64,000 nucleotides of DNA from assembly GCA_021841025.1 (NCBI GenBank), contig JAKBWA010000070.1, forward strand, positions 17,385-81,384, read 5' to 3'. Source of the DNA: Bacillota bacterium. GTDB taxonomy: Bacteria; Bacillota; Sulfobacillia; Sulfobacillales; Sulfobacillaceae. The notes under the pieces were generated by a model. The model saw only the letters and a program-made list of their open reading frames with translations, was not told the DNA's origin and made no database searches. The position numbers and the translations under genes were made by a program. Below are positions 1 to 8,197 of this stretch, one piece after another (position 1 is the first letter of the stretch; every line of letters starts with the position of its first letter).

Positions 1-123
1 GGTCACAAAGACAATAGGTAACCGAAGAGAGTATACCGCGTGCGATGCAGACATCATTTCTGTTTTCTTCATAGTCACCTAAGGATATAAGGGCAATACG
101 AACCAACGCCAGAGGGTGAGTGC

Positions 124-1455
124 ATGCTGAACGGTTACCCGTTTCGTCTGTACCCTAACCCGGAGCAGGAACAGATCTTGCTCCCGTGGATCGGATGCCC
201 ACGACTGATCTATAACGCCAAGGTCCAAGAAGATCGCTATTTTCACCGATTTGCGCAACGGTGCGGTCAAATTCCGACAATCCTACAGCCGCTTCTTCCA
301 GAAGCTCGGAGGGCATCCCAAGTTCAAGAAGAAAACTGGAAGGCAAGCGGTGTGGCTTACCAAAGAATTATTTGTAGTCATTCCGCCAATCGATGAGACC
401 GGCGCGATCGCATCCTATCAACTCAGCCTCGGTACGAAGAAGTTCCCGGTAGGAGTTATTCCTTACATGGCGCATCGGCCCCATTCGGTGCCGTCTTCCC
501 TTCATATTGCCGTGGAAGGCGGCCATTGGTGGCTGTCTTTCGCAGCCGAGGATGACACCGTAGGGATGTCCGAGACAACAGCGGACGCCACCATGAAACA
601 GAGCGCCGAAGACTTGCGCCAGCTTTCGGTAGACCAGCTCGTTGAACGCACGCTCGGTGGGGATCGGAGTATCGCGCAGCCTTTGATGACCTCCGACGGC
701 CAAGCCTTACCCGTACAGAAAAAACGGATTAAGAAGGCCCGACGACAACAGGAAAAATGGCCGCGGCGGGCTTCTCGCAGGAAGCCAGGATCGCAAAATC
801 AGAAGACAGCCTATCGCAAAGTGGCAAAGTCTCAGCAAGACGAAAAGAACGTCCGTCAAGACTAGGCCCATCAAACGAGTCAGCAGCTGGTCGACAATGA
901 GGCTTATGATGGGTATGTGTTCGAGGCCTGCTCATCCAAAACATGACCAAGCGGCCCAAGGCAAAACAGGACGCCAACGGGAGGTTTCTTTCTAATGGGG
1001 TTAAAGCCAAAGCGGGGCTGAACCGCGCCATCTTGGCCTCCGCGTGGGGACAAGTCGTTTTGTTGACGACCTATATAGCCTTGCGTAACCGAAAACTCGT
1101 CATCACAGTTCCCTTCGCGTATAGTTCGCAGGAATGTGCCGTCTGCCCATTCCCTTCCCCGGACAATCGACCTTCACAGGCTGTGTGTGTCTGTCACCGC
1201 TGGGGACACATCGATAACGCGGACCACAATGCAGCCGTGGTGATCGCGAAGCGGGGGATCACAAAGCTCCTGTCCGGCGATCCGCTCACGAAATCTCACA
1301 AAACCACGCGGATTTTTCGGAAGCTAGGGCCGGAACGGTCCGAAGTCACGCCTGGGGAGATCACCCAAGACGCCGGAGGCCCCAGGTCTCCAGCGCAGCG
1401 GTCGGCGAACCAGGAACTTCTGGGAGCGATCCCGGAACCCTCCGCCTCGGCGTAG
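124..1455 (+). pseudogene. tnpB: Decayed TnpB (IS200/IS605 OrfB-type RNA-guided nuclease)
   Basis: Three reading-frame pieces line up in order with a TnpB protein. The N-terminal piece (from 124) has the typical opening 'FRLYPNPEQEQILLPWIGC'. The middle piece (from about 251) has the RuvC-I region around GGDRS. The C-terminal piece (943-1455) has the zinc-ribbon with 'SSQECAVC' followed by the RuvC-III 'DNADHNAA'. Lesions are visible: an internal deletion with frame change near 245-252 that removes part of the N-terminal region, an in-frame TAG at 863-865, and a one-base loss near 925-930 that breaks the RuvC-II Glu-Asp-Leu motif and shifts into the last frame. No tnpA is present. The copy cannot make a working nuclease. 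It is the relic of a transposon insertion. Confidence 0.9.
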
Positions 1456-1480
1456 CCAGGGGGGGGGGAGAGTTCATGAA
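1436..1480 (+). mobile_element. Right-end remnant of an IS200/IS605-family element
   Basis: Directly after the tnpB stop there is a small hairpin (CGCC-tc-GGCG), then GTAGCCAGG leading into a run of ten G and GAGAGTTCATG. IS200/IS605 elements typically end in a subterminal hairpin followed by a similar 'AGCCAGGGGGAGTTCA' segment, so this is probably the old right end. In intact elements the same region encodes the guide (omega) RNA scaffold. No left end was recognised before position 124. The match is by eye. Confidence 0.55.
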
Positions 1481-1488
1481 GGATGATA

Positions 1489-2386
1489 TTATCCAGCCGT
1501 GCAATGACTCGGAGCAAAGAGCCCCGTGACGAACGCGGCTAACATAACGACGAAAAAGAACCAAGCAAAGTGATCAGGAGAGAATTTGATGCCGATGGCG
1601 TAGCTCAGCAATGCAAACCTGGCGGTATTGTTCAAAGAAAACACACCGGATACTATGAGCCGAAGCCACAATCGTGCGGGGATTTGAACCTTCGCTGGCC
1701 TAGAACGGAGTTCCGGGGACTTCGGCGAATCCACCAGAGTATGGGAGCCAGTCCTGTCGGGATGGCCGCGAGAAGCCAGGGGGGTTGGTTTACGGGACCC
1801 GTTAAAATTCCCAACAGGCTTAAGATAAGCCTATCGAGATTGGAAAAATTCATCATTGCATAAAATGCTGATTTTCTGATAGGGGGTGAAAACGTTTTTG
1901 GTCATAGGTCATGATGGCAATGCTTTCACTGCCCGCTGCCACGAGCAACAAGGTGCAGCCTATGAGAATGATGACACGGTTGGACAATCCGGCGATCAAA
2001 GGTCCGCTTAGGAAATATCCTGCTGGAGTTACAAGGAGAAGGGGCTTTCGCCCCAGATGGTCCGCGGCCCATCCTCCAATCGCCAAACCGATGGCGAGAC
2101 CGACAGGTGCTACGGAGAGGTGAGCGAGAATACCTAGCGGTGTCTGGAGGAAGTGGACATCTAATATAGCAGCCACGCCATAACTATAAGCACCGAGAAA
2201 AATCCCTAAGGAGAGCCGCCACGACCTGGTCGAGCAAAGAATCATGAAAGAGGACAATCTTTGCGGTCTCCTTCTTGTAAGAGGTTGTCCCGTTACCGAG
2301 AAGGCCACGGGCATAGTTGTCAGTGGAGCAAAACAAAAGGGTGAAGCAGGGGCGTTTGTACCAGAACCTTTCTGAGCGGCTATCAA
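1489..2386 (-). pseudogene. Broken MFS transporter (sugar/metabolite porter type)
   Basis: On the minus strand the longest piece (2386 to 1853) encodes an N-terminal MFS half with consecutive hydrophobic helices and the loop-2 signature 'GGWAADHLGRKPLL'. It then stops. A second piece (about 1856-1653) continues as 'LAAIPTGLAPILWW' followed by charged residues, as in the central region of sugar-porter MFS proteins. A third piece (1734-1489) carries more membrane segments ('IKFSPDHFAWFFFVV'). The three pieces are in different frames, so at least two frameshifts separate them, and no second half is complete. It lies next to the tnpB relic, so the first 2.4 kb looks like a decaying accessory segment. 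Confidence 0.75.
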
Positions 2387-2830
2387 GGAAATTTGGCCTT
2401 CCTGTTAAAAGTGTATCGACGTCCCTTGGGATTTTTCTTCAAATTCGGCGGAAAAAATCCCTAAGCGAGTCATGAAGCAGACCTGCGCATCACCAGGCGT
2501 CGCGACTGGCGATAGGGAATGTGCAATTGTGTCATGAAGGCATATCTATGGCCGAAAGCAACAAATATTGTGCCTGCAGGCGGGGTCAAATAAACGTGGC
2601 TGCGACAAGATGAGAAGTGGGCCTGGTGAGTTTGGCTCGTGTCGTTGCCAATTGTTAGCATTTATTTTCCATCTAAGATCCAGCGAGTAACAATAATCGG
2701 CATTTTTCTCGTGTTTTTGCATCATTTCATCATCCTTCCTAACCCTATGGAACTAAAAAATGGAATGATATCGCAATCATGAATAAATATTAAAGCAGAA
2801 GGTCCAGGAACAAGATGAATGTACGTCACG
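2387..2830. other. Gene-free stretch between the decayed region and the riboswitch
   Basis: No open frame here shows a protein family signature or a convincing ribosome-binding site. I see no long repeat. It separates the decayed MFS gene from the c-di-AMP leader and should contain the promoter for that leader, but I could not pick a convincing one. Confidence 0.4.
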
Positions 2831-2839
2831 AATCGACAA

Positions 2840-3005
2840 TGTCTCATATGCTCGCTGACAGCCTGAACAATCTTTCCTACACTGACGCCAGCCAAATTGT
2901 CGATGTCTCGACAACCGGGGGAACCACATTTGGGGTGAATCGACGGATTTTGTCGACGGGGACGTTCTCCCAAACCGAACCCGACAGCTAACTCCGGAGG
3001 CAAAA
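2840..3005 (+). ncRNA. c-di-AMP riboswitch (ydaO-yuaA class)
   Basis: The leader contains, in order, the conserved blocks of the ydaO/yuaA class: 'CCGGGGGAACC' at 2917-2927, 'TTGGGGTGAATCG' from 2930, and near the 3' end 'CCGACAGCTAACTCCGGAGGC' starting about 2981 (split here between key parts CCGACAGCTAAC and CCGGAGGC). Their order and spacing match the family. It ends about 20 bases before the start codon of a secreted peptidoglycan-binding 3D-domain protein, a classic target of this class. In the family, c-di-AMP binding usually turns the downstream gene off. The 5' boundary is approximate. I see no obvious terminator between the aptamer and the gene, so control could be at translation initiation. 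Confidence 0.88.
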
Positions 3006-3026
3006 ATTCCGAGGGGAGATTGGTGA

Positions 3027-4163
3027 ATGCATTCTCGCTTTTTGCAAGGGGCTGTGATGACGGGCGCCGCGGCAGTGTTGGGCATGGTGCTGTCGAATTC
3101 GGCTCAGGCCGCTTCGGTTTCTCAGACCACAGACCAGCTAGCCCAGAAACATCCCGCGATGAATCAAATCCTTCAACAAGGCAGTACCGGCCATTGGGTA
3201 GCTACGTTGCAGGCCGATTTGTATCAACTGGGTTATCACAGTGTAGGGATAGATGATGGTATTTTTGGACCCCAAACGTTAGGGGCTTTAAAAGCTTTTC
3301 AAGAGGCCAACGGGTTTAAGCCAACTGGAGTCACCTCCGCACCTGTCTGGCAAGACATTCTTGCTGGGTTTCACTTGACTCCCAAGTACATGGGCCCTAT
3401 GACATTTAGTGTGAATATGCCGCCCGTACCGGCCAGTTCGCATCCCGCGTTATTTCAGCGCTTGTCTTTAGGATCTCGCGGACACTGGGTCGCAACATTT
3501 CAAGCCGATTTGAAGTGGCTCGGATATTCCCAAATCAAGACGGCTAACGGGGTTTTTGGCCAGAATACTCTGCAGGCAATGCAAGCCTTTCAAAAGGCCC
3601 ATGGTATTGCTATTTCCAACGACACGACATTTGAGACTTGGAAACAAGTTTTAACAAATTTAGGTGTGTTAGGGCCACAAACACGGTTGTCAGGAGTTAA
3701 TTCCGCCCCTAAGACGCACCAGACGTCTCATCAGGCAGATGAAGCGAGTGCGACGAAGTCCTCTTCGGCCTCCTCGAGTTCTCCTTCACAAGTTTCACAA
3801 ACTCCCTCGGGGAAGACCAAAACCATTGATGGACGTCCGGTCATTGCCGTTTATCATATGAGAGCCACCGCATACGGCCCCAGTCTTAAAGACAATTATC
3901 CCTATGGACCCGTCGATGCCTTCGGACAACCATTGGCACGAGGCATGGTCGCTGTTGACCCGAGGCTCATTCCTTTGAAGTCCTATGTTTACGTGAAGGG
4001 ATATACGGATCCTCGATTGCCGCAAGGTGGCTTTCTAGGCCGTGCTATGGATACCGGGGGAGCCATCAAAGGGCACCGTATCGACATCTTTATGAATGCC
4101 AATTCTCAAACGGTATCAAATTTTGGCATTGAGCCAGTGACGGTCTATGTGTTAGGAAAATAA
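3027..4163 (+). CDS. Secreted cell-wall protein: two peptidoglycan-binding domains plus 3D domain
   Basis: Residues 1-28 are a signal peptide ending in SAQAA. Two PG_binding_1 repeats follow at about 48-113 and 142-205 (both start with 'GHWVAT.QADL..LGY'). Next comes a Ser/Thr/Pro-rich linker (about 225-265). The C-terminal 3D domain (about 275-378) has the conserved Asp motifs 'MDTGGAIKGHRIDIFM'. 3D domains occur in MltA-like and resuscitation-type lytic enzymes, so this is probably a peptidoglycan hydrolase acting outside the membrane. The ATG at 3027 has GAGGGGA nine bases upstream. Transcription passes through the c-di-AMP riboswitch just before it, which ties wall remodelling to c-di-AMP level. 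A clear terminator follows at 4191. The exact bond cleaved is not known from sequence. Confidence 0.88.
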   Translation: MHSRFLQGAVMTGAAAVLGMVLSNSAQAASVSQTTDQLAQKHPAMNQILQQGSTGHWVATLQADLYQLGYHSVGIDDGIFGPQTLGALKAFQEANGFKPTGVTSAPVWQDILAGFHLTPKYMGPMTFSVNMPPVPASSHPALFQRLSLGSRGHWVATFQADLKWLGYSQIKTANGVFGQNTLQAMQAFQKAHGIAISNDTTFETWKQVLTNLGVLGPQTRLSGVNSAPKTHQTSHQADEASATKSSSASSSSPSQVSQTPSGKTKTIDGRPVIAVYHMRATAYGPSLKDNYPYGPVDAFGQPLARGMVAVDPRLIPLKSYVYVKGYTDPRLPQGGFLGRAMDTGGAIKGHRIDIFMNANSQTVSNFGIEPVTVYVLGK

Positions 4164-4190
4164 TCCTGTGTAACACATGAATAGTCAGAG

Positions 4191-4230
4191 CATGGGAGCG
4201 CCCGGGGCGGTGCCCCCATGTTTTTTTTTT
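4191..4230 (+). terminator. Rho-independent terminator after the 3D-domain gene
   Basis: CATGGG at 4191-4196 pairs with CCCATG at 4215-4220, with GC-rich inner pairing (GCGCCC/GGGCGG region). It is followed at once by ten T residues (4221-4230). Confidence 0.9.
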
Positions 4231-4278
4231 GCATGAATTTTTATTCGCCGCCCTTTTTTTCTATGGCTCTGAAACAAG

Positions 4279-4298
4279 TTCAGCACGTTTCAGCACGT
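4279..4298. repeat. Perfect 10-bp tandem repeat upstream of the Mpo1-like gene
   Basis: TTCAGCACGT occurs twice head-to-tail. A 10-bp period places both copies on the same DNA face, as in direct-repeat operators. It lies about 100 bases before the start codon at 4397. Confidence 0.5.
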
Positions 4299-4396
4299 TA
4301 ATGAAGGGATAAGGGGAAGAACTAAGATATCTTAGGGGACCTTGGGGAAGGATTTTCCACATTTTTCGCGAAATGTTATAGCGAGGTGAAAAAAAG

Positions 4397-4735
4397 ATGA
4401 GAATCCATTCATTCGAGGAATTCTGGCCCTATTATCTTTCTCAGCATCGTGGGCCCAGGACTCGTTTAATGCATTTTATCGGCAGCGGAACCGCTTTAAT
4501 TGCGATGTTGTTAGGAGTTTTGACCTTGAATGGCTGGTATTTTGTGGTGGCCGTGGTTTTGGGCTATGGATTTTCATGGTACGGCCATGTTTTTTTTGAA
4601 AAAAACCGTCCGGCGACATGGCGTTTCCCCTTATTCTCCTTGGAAGCGGATCTTCTTTTGTTTTGGGTGATGCTGACGCGAGGTTTTGCTTTTGAAGACG
4701 GATCTTTGCCTAAAAACCTTCTCAAAGGCAAATAG
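4397..4735 (+). CDS. Mpo1-like (DUF962/YGL010w) small membrane protein
   Basis: The 112-residue product has the family pattern of an N-terminal 'F..YL.QH' segment, two to three hydrophobic helices (about 28-60 and 80-97), and conserved histidines at about 17, 26 and 64 ('WYGHVFFEKNRPATW'). In yeast, Mpo1 is an Fe(II)-dependent dioxygenase of fatty-acid alpha-oxidation, and these histidines are the likely metal ligands. The bacterial role is unproven. The ATG at 4397 follows GCGAGGTGAAAAAAAG, an acceptable Shine-Dalgarno site. It stands alone after the terminator at 4230. Confidence 0.8.
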   Translation: MRIHSFEEFWPYYLSQHRGPRTRLMHFIGSGTALIAMLLGVLTLNGWYFVVAVVLGYGFSWYGHVFFEKNRPATWRFPLFSLEADLLLFWVMLTRGFAFEDGSLPKNLLKGK

Positions 4736-4818
4736 GGATTCATCCTTTGTCCATGCCGTTTTAAGAACATAGTCCGACCTTCCTCCCGATATACATAGAG
4801 GAAGAGGAGGGGAGGGCG

Positions 4819-5328
4819 ATGTCATCGAGACGGCACTTTAGGCTGGCCACTGTCGTGGGAATCAGTTTTTTGGCGATGGGATTATCCGGCTGTGGAACCC
4901 GGAACACCATTGGGAATATGCCTCTGACTGTGCGCAAGATAGTCAATACTTCTACCTTGTCCGGACAAAACATTGGAACCAATATTTTAAAAGTTACGGG
5001 TAACGGAAGTTATATTGGGAGCGGCCAAATTCCGGGTTATTACAATTACGGCCCTGCTTATTATAATGGGTCCGATGCCTATTATGTGAGTCTTGAGGTC
5101 CCCATTAATGTAGCAGGAATCGAAAAGAGTCTCCACTATATGCCTCACGTTATCGCATCGACGACACTGGTAGGGCAGGTTTACATTTATTTGCCCCCTT
5201 TGCCCAATGAGGCCTATGACCGTCTCTATTTTAACCCGAGTACTCGTCTGGCATTATTCAAATTCAAGTTATTGCCTACAGGACAGGTTTTGGATGTCTC
5301 ATGGGACGCGGTATTGGTAAACAGTTGA
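4819..5328 (+). CDS. Predicted lipoprotein of unknown function
   Basis: The 169-residue protein begins with a type II signal peptide. Basic residues 'SSRRHFR' are followed by a hydrophobic stretch and the lipobox LSGC at about residues 22-25, so it should be lipid-anchored on the outer face of the membrane. The mature part is rich in Tyr, Asn and Gly with beta-strand-like alternation and has no cysteines beyond the lipid site. No family was recognised. The ATG at 4819 follows a strong GAGGAGGGGAGGG purine tract. Confidence 0.75.
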   Translation: MSSRRHFRLATVVGISFLAMGLSGCGTRNTIGNMPLTVRKIVNTSTLSGQNIGTNILKVTGNGSYIGSGQIPGYYNYGPAYYNGSDAYYVSLEVPINVAGIEKSLHYMPHVIASTTLVGQVYIYLPPLPNEAYDRLYFNPSTRLALFKFKLLPTGQVLDVSWDAVLVNS

Positions 5329-5389
5329 GTTTTTGTCCGTGCATTGTTTAAATATTTGATAGACAAACAGAAATAACGGGAAAGAGGCG

Positions 5390-6544
5390 GTGAACACGGC
5401 GCACATATCTGATGAGGACTGGGGATTCGGCACACAAGCCATCCATCAGTCGAGGTCGTCTTTAGACCAATCGCGATCGGTGACGATGCCGATCTATCAA
5501 ACCAGTACATACACAAGGGATCTAGACGGCAATGCCCTGCAATATGAGTACGCGCGTGGTGATTCGCCCAATCGCGAAGCCTTGGAAGATACGCTGGCAT
5601 CATTAGAGCACGGTCTATTTGCGGTCGTATTTGGATCGGGAATGGCGGCATGCGACGCAATTTTACGCCGCCTCCACCCCGGTGAACATATTTTAGCGGG
5701 TCACGATCTATATGGAGGAGTGTACCGGTTATTTGAGACGGTGTACCGTCCCCAGGGATATGGTATTGACTATTGTGATTTTGACAGCAACGGAACATGG
5801 ACCGAGAAAATTCGGCCGCAAACCCGTGTAGTCTGGTTAGAAACTCCCACGAATCCCTTGCTCCAAGTGAGTGATATAGAAAAAGTGGCCCAAGAAGCCC
5901 ATCGTCATCAACTCACCGTCGTCATCGACAATACGTTTGCTTCCCCTTATCTGCAAAATCCTTTGAGCCTGGGCGCCGATTTGGTAGTCCATTCCATGAC
6001 CAAGTATATTGCTGGGCATTCTGACGTGATAGGAGGAGCTGTGATCGGCAATGATCCCAGTTGGCATGATCACTTGACATTTCTGCGTAATGCCGCCGGA
6101 CCCACTTTGGGGCCTTTTGATGCTTGGTTGATTCTTAGAGGTCTGAAGACTTTGGCTTTAAGGATGGAACAGCATTGCCGCAATGCTGAACAACTGGTGG
6201 AATTCCTTGGTAATCATGCGCGGGTTGGAGAAGTCTATTATCCCTCGACGCATCCGGTGAGCCATAAGCAGATGCGCCGAGGAGGCGGCATGATAGCGTT
6301 CGTACTCAGAGGAGGAACGGTCGAAGAGGTTTATGAGGTGTTGCGGAACTTGCGGTTGTTTCAGGTAGCCGAAAGTTTGGGCGGAGTCGAATCCTTGGTG
6401 AGCCATCCTGCAACCATGACTCATAGCGCAGTGCCGGAAAAGGAGCGAAATCGCAGGGGGATTGTTCCGGGGCTTATCAGGCTATCTGTGGGCATTGAGG
6501 AGGCCAGAGATTTGATTCAGGATTGGGATAACGCCCTGTCTTAA
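5390..6544 (+). CDS. PLP-dependent Cys/Met metabolism enzyme (cystathionine gamma-synthase/lyase family)
   Basis: The 384-residue product is a full-length member of the Cys/Met PLP family. Visible features are 'YEYARGDSPNREALE' near residue 50, 'FGSGMAACDA' (phosphate-binding loop), the tyrosine of 'DLYGGVYRLFE', 'VIDNTFASPYLQNP' with the Asp that contacts the pyridine nitrogen, and 'VVHSMTKYIAGHSD' with the Schiff-base lysine. It likely acts in transsulfuration (cystathionine synthesis or cleavage) or methionine gamma-lysis. Sequence reading alone does not separate these. The start is GTG at 5390 and no other in-frame start fits. The purine tract GGGAAAGAGG lies very close to it. An aldehyde dehydrogenase follows on the same strand. 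Confidence 0.85.
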   Translation: MNTAHISDEDWGFGTQAIHQSRSSLDQSRSVTMPIYQTSTYTRDLDGNALQYEYARGDSPNREALEDTLASLEHGLFAVVFGSGMAACDAILRRLHPGEHILAGHDLYGGVYRLFETVYRPQGYGIDYCDFDSNGTWTEKIRPQTRVVWLETPTNPLLQVSDIEKVAQEAHRHQLTVVIDNTFASPYLQNPLSLGADLVVHSMTKYIAGHSDVIGGAVIGNDPSWHDHLTFLRNAAGPTLGPFDAWLILRGLKTLALRMEQHCRNAEQLVEFLGNHARVGEVYYPSTHPVSHKQMRRGGGMIAFVLRGGTVEEVYEVLRNLRLFQVAESLGGVESLVSHPATMTHSAVPEKERNRRGIVPGLIRLSVGIEEARDLIQDWDNALS

Positions 6545-6682
6545 GACTTTTTTGGGTTGAGTTTCGGATGGAAATCTTTCGATTCTTGGCGTATGCCAAG
6601 AATCGCACGGGCTGGGAAACGAAACAATCACGAAGAATGGGAAGACCAAAAAAGGCCAAAGAAATCGTGGAGGCGATATGAT

Positions 6683-8092
6683 ATGGCGGAAGTGTGGATT
6701 GACGGGAGAGCTGTGACGACTCCCCGAGGCTATCCAGTTTACAATAAGTATCGTCAAACAGTTATCGGCGAAGCGGGAGAGGCAGATGCTGACACGATCC
6801 GCTTAGCGGTGGATAGTGCCGAGCATGCACAACGTCACTCTATCAGTGTTCACGAACGTGCGAGAATATTGGAACGCACGGCGGATCTTTTGCAAGCTGA
6901 GCACGAGATGTTGGCGCGTCTTATCTCACAAGAGGCGGGCAAACCTTTAAAAGATGCCAAAGCCGAAGTGAGCCGGGGGCAACAGACCTTGCGATATGCT
7001 GCTGTGGCCACAAGAACTTTGCATGGCGAAGAAGTTCCGGTGAGGGGCAATCCCGGGTCGGAAAACCGTCTAGCTTTTACGTTGCGTAAACCGTACGGCA
7101 CTGTATTGGCGATTACGCCTTTTAACTTTCCTCTCAACCTTGTTTTGCATAAGGTTGCGCCGGCGATCGCCGGGGGCAACGCGGTAATTTTGAAGCCCGC
7201 GGTGCAAACCCCCTTGACTGCTATGAAATTGGCCGCGATTATGACTGAAGCGGGATTGCCTAAAGGCTGGCTGAATGTTTTGACGGCATCGGGTCCGGAG
7301 TTGGGCCAAGAACTGGTTGCCCATCGGGGCATTCAGTTGATCAGTTTTACGGGATCTCAAACAGTCGGACAAGATATTCGCTCGCATGCGGGGATCAAAC
7401 CGGTGATTCTGGAATTGGGCAATAATTCGGCGAATATCGTCCATCAAGATGCGGATTTGGATTTAGCAGCCAGAACTCTGGCCGCCCGGGCCTTTGGGTA
7501 CGCGGGACAGGTGTGTATTGCCGTGCAGAGGATATATGTTCAGCGTCAAATCTTCGAGACTTTTCAGGACAAATTGATTCGCGCTTCTTCGGCGTTGATG
7601 GTGGGTGATCCGGAGGATCCACGCACCGATGTTGGACCGATGATTTCCCTTGATGCGGCCACAAGAGCCTGGTCATGGTATACCGAGGCATTGGACCAGG
7701 GAGCTAAGGCCGTCCTTTCCCCTGAAAGAAACGGGGCTTTGATAACCCCAGCCGTGTTGGTGGACGTCGAGCCGTCAATGCGGGTCATGGCAGAAGAAGT
7801 GTTTGCACCTTTGGCGGGACTCGTTCCCTATGACGATATTGAAGAGGCTATCGAATGGGCCAATGAGAGCCGATATGGGTTGCAAGCCGGGGTTTTTACA
7901 ACCTCTTTGTCTGTGGCTATGACCTGTGCCGAGAAGCTTCAAGTCGGCGGGGTTATCATTAATGATTCATCCTCGTATCGCGCCGACAATATGCCCTATG
8001 GCGGCGTTAAGGATTCCGGTCTGGGGCGCGAAGGGCCGGAATATGCGATTTTGGAAATGACCTACCCGCGTGTGGTCGTCTTCAATCTTTAA
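6683..8092 (+). CDS. NAD(P)-dependent aldehyde dehydrogenase
   Basis: This is a 469-residue member of the ALDH superfamily. Seen are the N-terminal cofactor-domain motif 'ITPFNFPLNLVLHKVAPAI' with 'GNAVILKPA', the 'SFTGSQTVGQ' turn, the general-base Glu in 'ILELGNNSANIV', the nucleophile Cys in 'GYAGQVCIAVQR', and the C-terminal 'EEVFAPLAG' and 'MPYGGVKDSGLGREG'. The overall pattern is closest to the lactaldehyde/phosphonoacetaldehyde/non-phosphorylating GAPDH-like group, but the substrate is unknown. The usual Gly-Gly after Glu-Leu is Gly-Asn-Asn. I chose the ATG at 6683 because GGAGG at 6669-6673 has correct spacing. An upstream in-frame start at 6557 lacks support. A terminator follows at 8103. 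Confidence 0.88.
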   Translation: MAEVWIDGRAVTTPRGYPVYNKYRQTVIGEAGEADADTIRLAVDSAEHAQRHSISVHERARILERTADLLQAEHEMLARLISQEAGKPLKDAKAEVSRGQQTLRYAAVATRTLHGEEVPVRGNPGSENRLAFTLRKPYGTVLAITPFNFPLNLVLHKVAPAIAGGNAVILKPAVQTPLTAMKLAAIMTEAGLPKGWLNVLTASGPELGQELVAHRGIQLISFTGSQTVGQDIRSHAGIKPVILELGNNSANIVHQDADLDLAARTLAARAFGYAGQVCIAVQRIYVQRQIFETFQDKLIRASSALMVGDPEDPRTDVGPMISLDAATRAWSWYTEALDQGAKAVLSPERNGALITPAVLVDVEPSMRVMAEEVFAPLAGLVPYDDIEEAIEWANESRYGLQAGVFTTSLSVAMTCAEKLQVGGVIINDSSSYRADNMPYGGVKDSGLGREGPEYAILEMTYPRVVVFNL

Positions 8093-8102
8093 AAGAATGG
8101 CA

Positions 8103-8137
8103 AGGCTAGAGTGAAGTCGTACGCTCTAGCCTTTTTC
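8103..8137 (+). terminator. Rho-independent terminator after the aldehyde dehydrogenase gene
   Basis: AAGGCTAGAG pairs with CTCTAGCCTT across a 12-base loop and the stem runs into a T-tract (TTTTTCTTTT). Confidence 0.88.
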
Positions 8138-8197
8138 TTTTGGGTGAGGTGTCCTGTGGGGACAGGAACTTCTGGGACTTATGGCGAATTAAGAATC

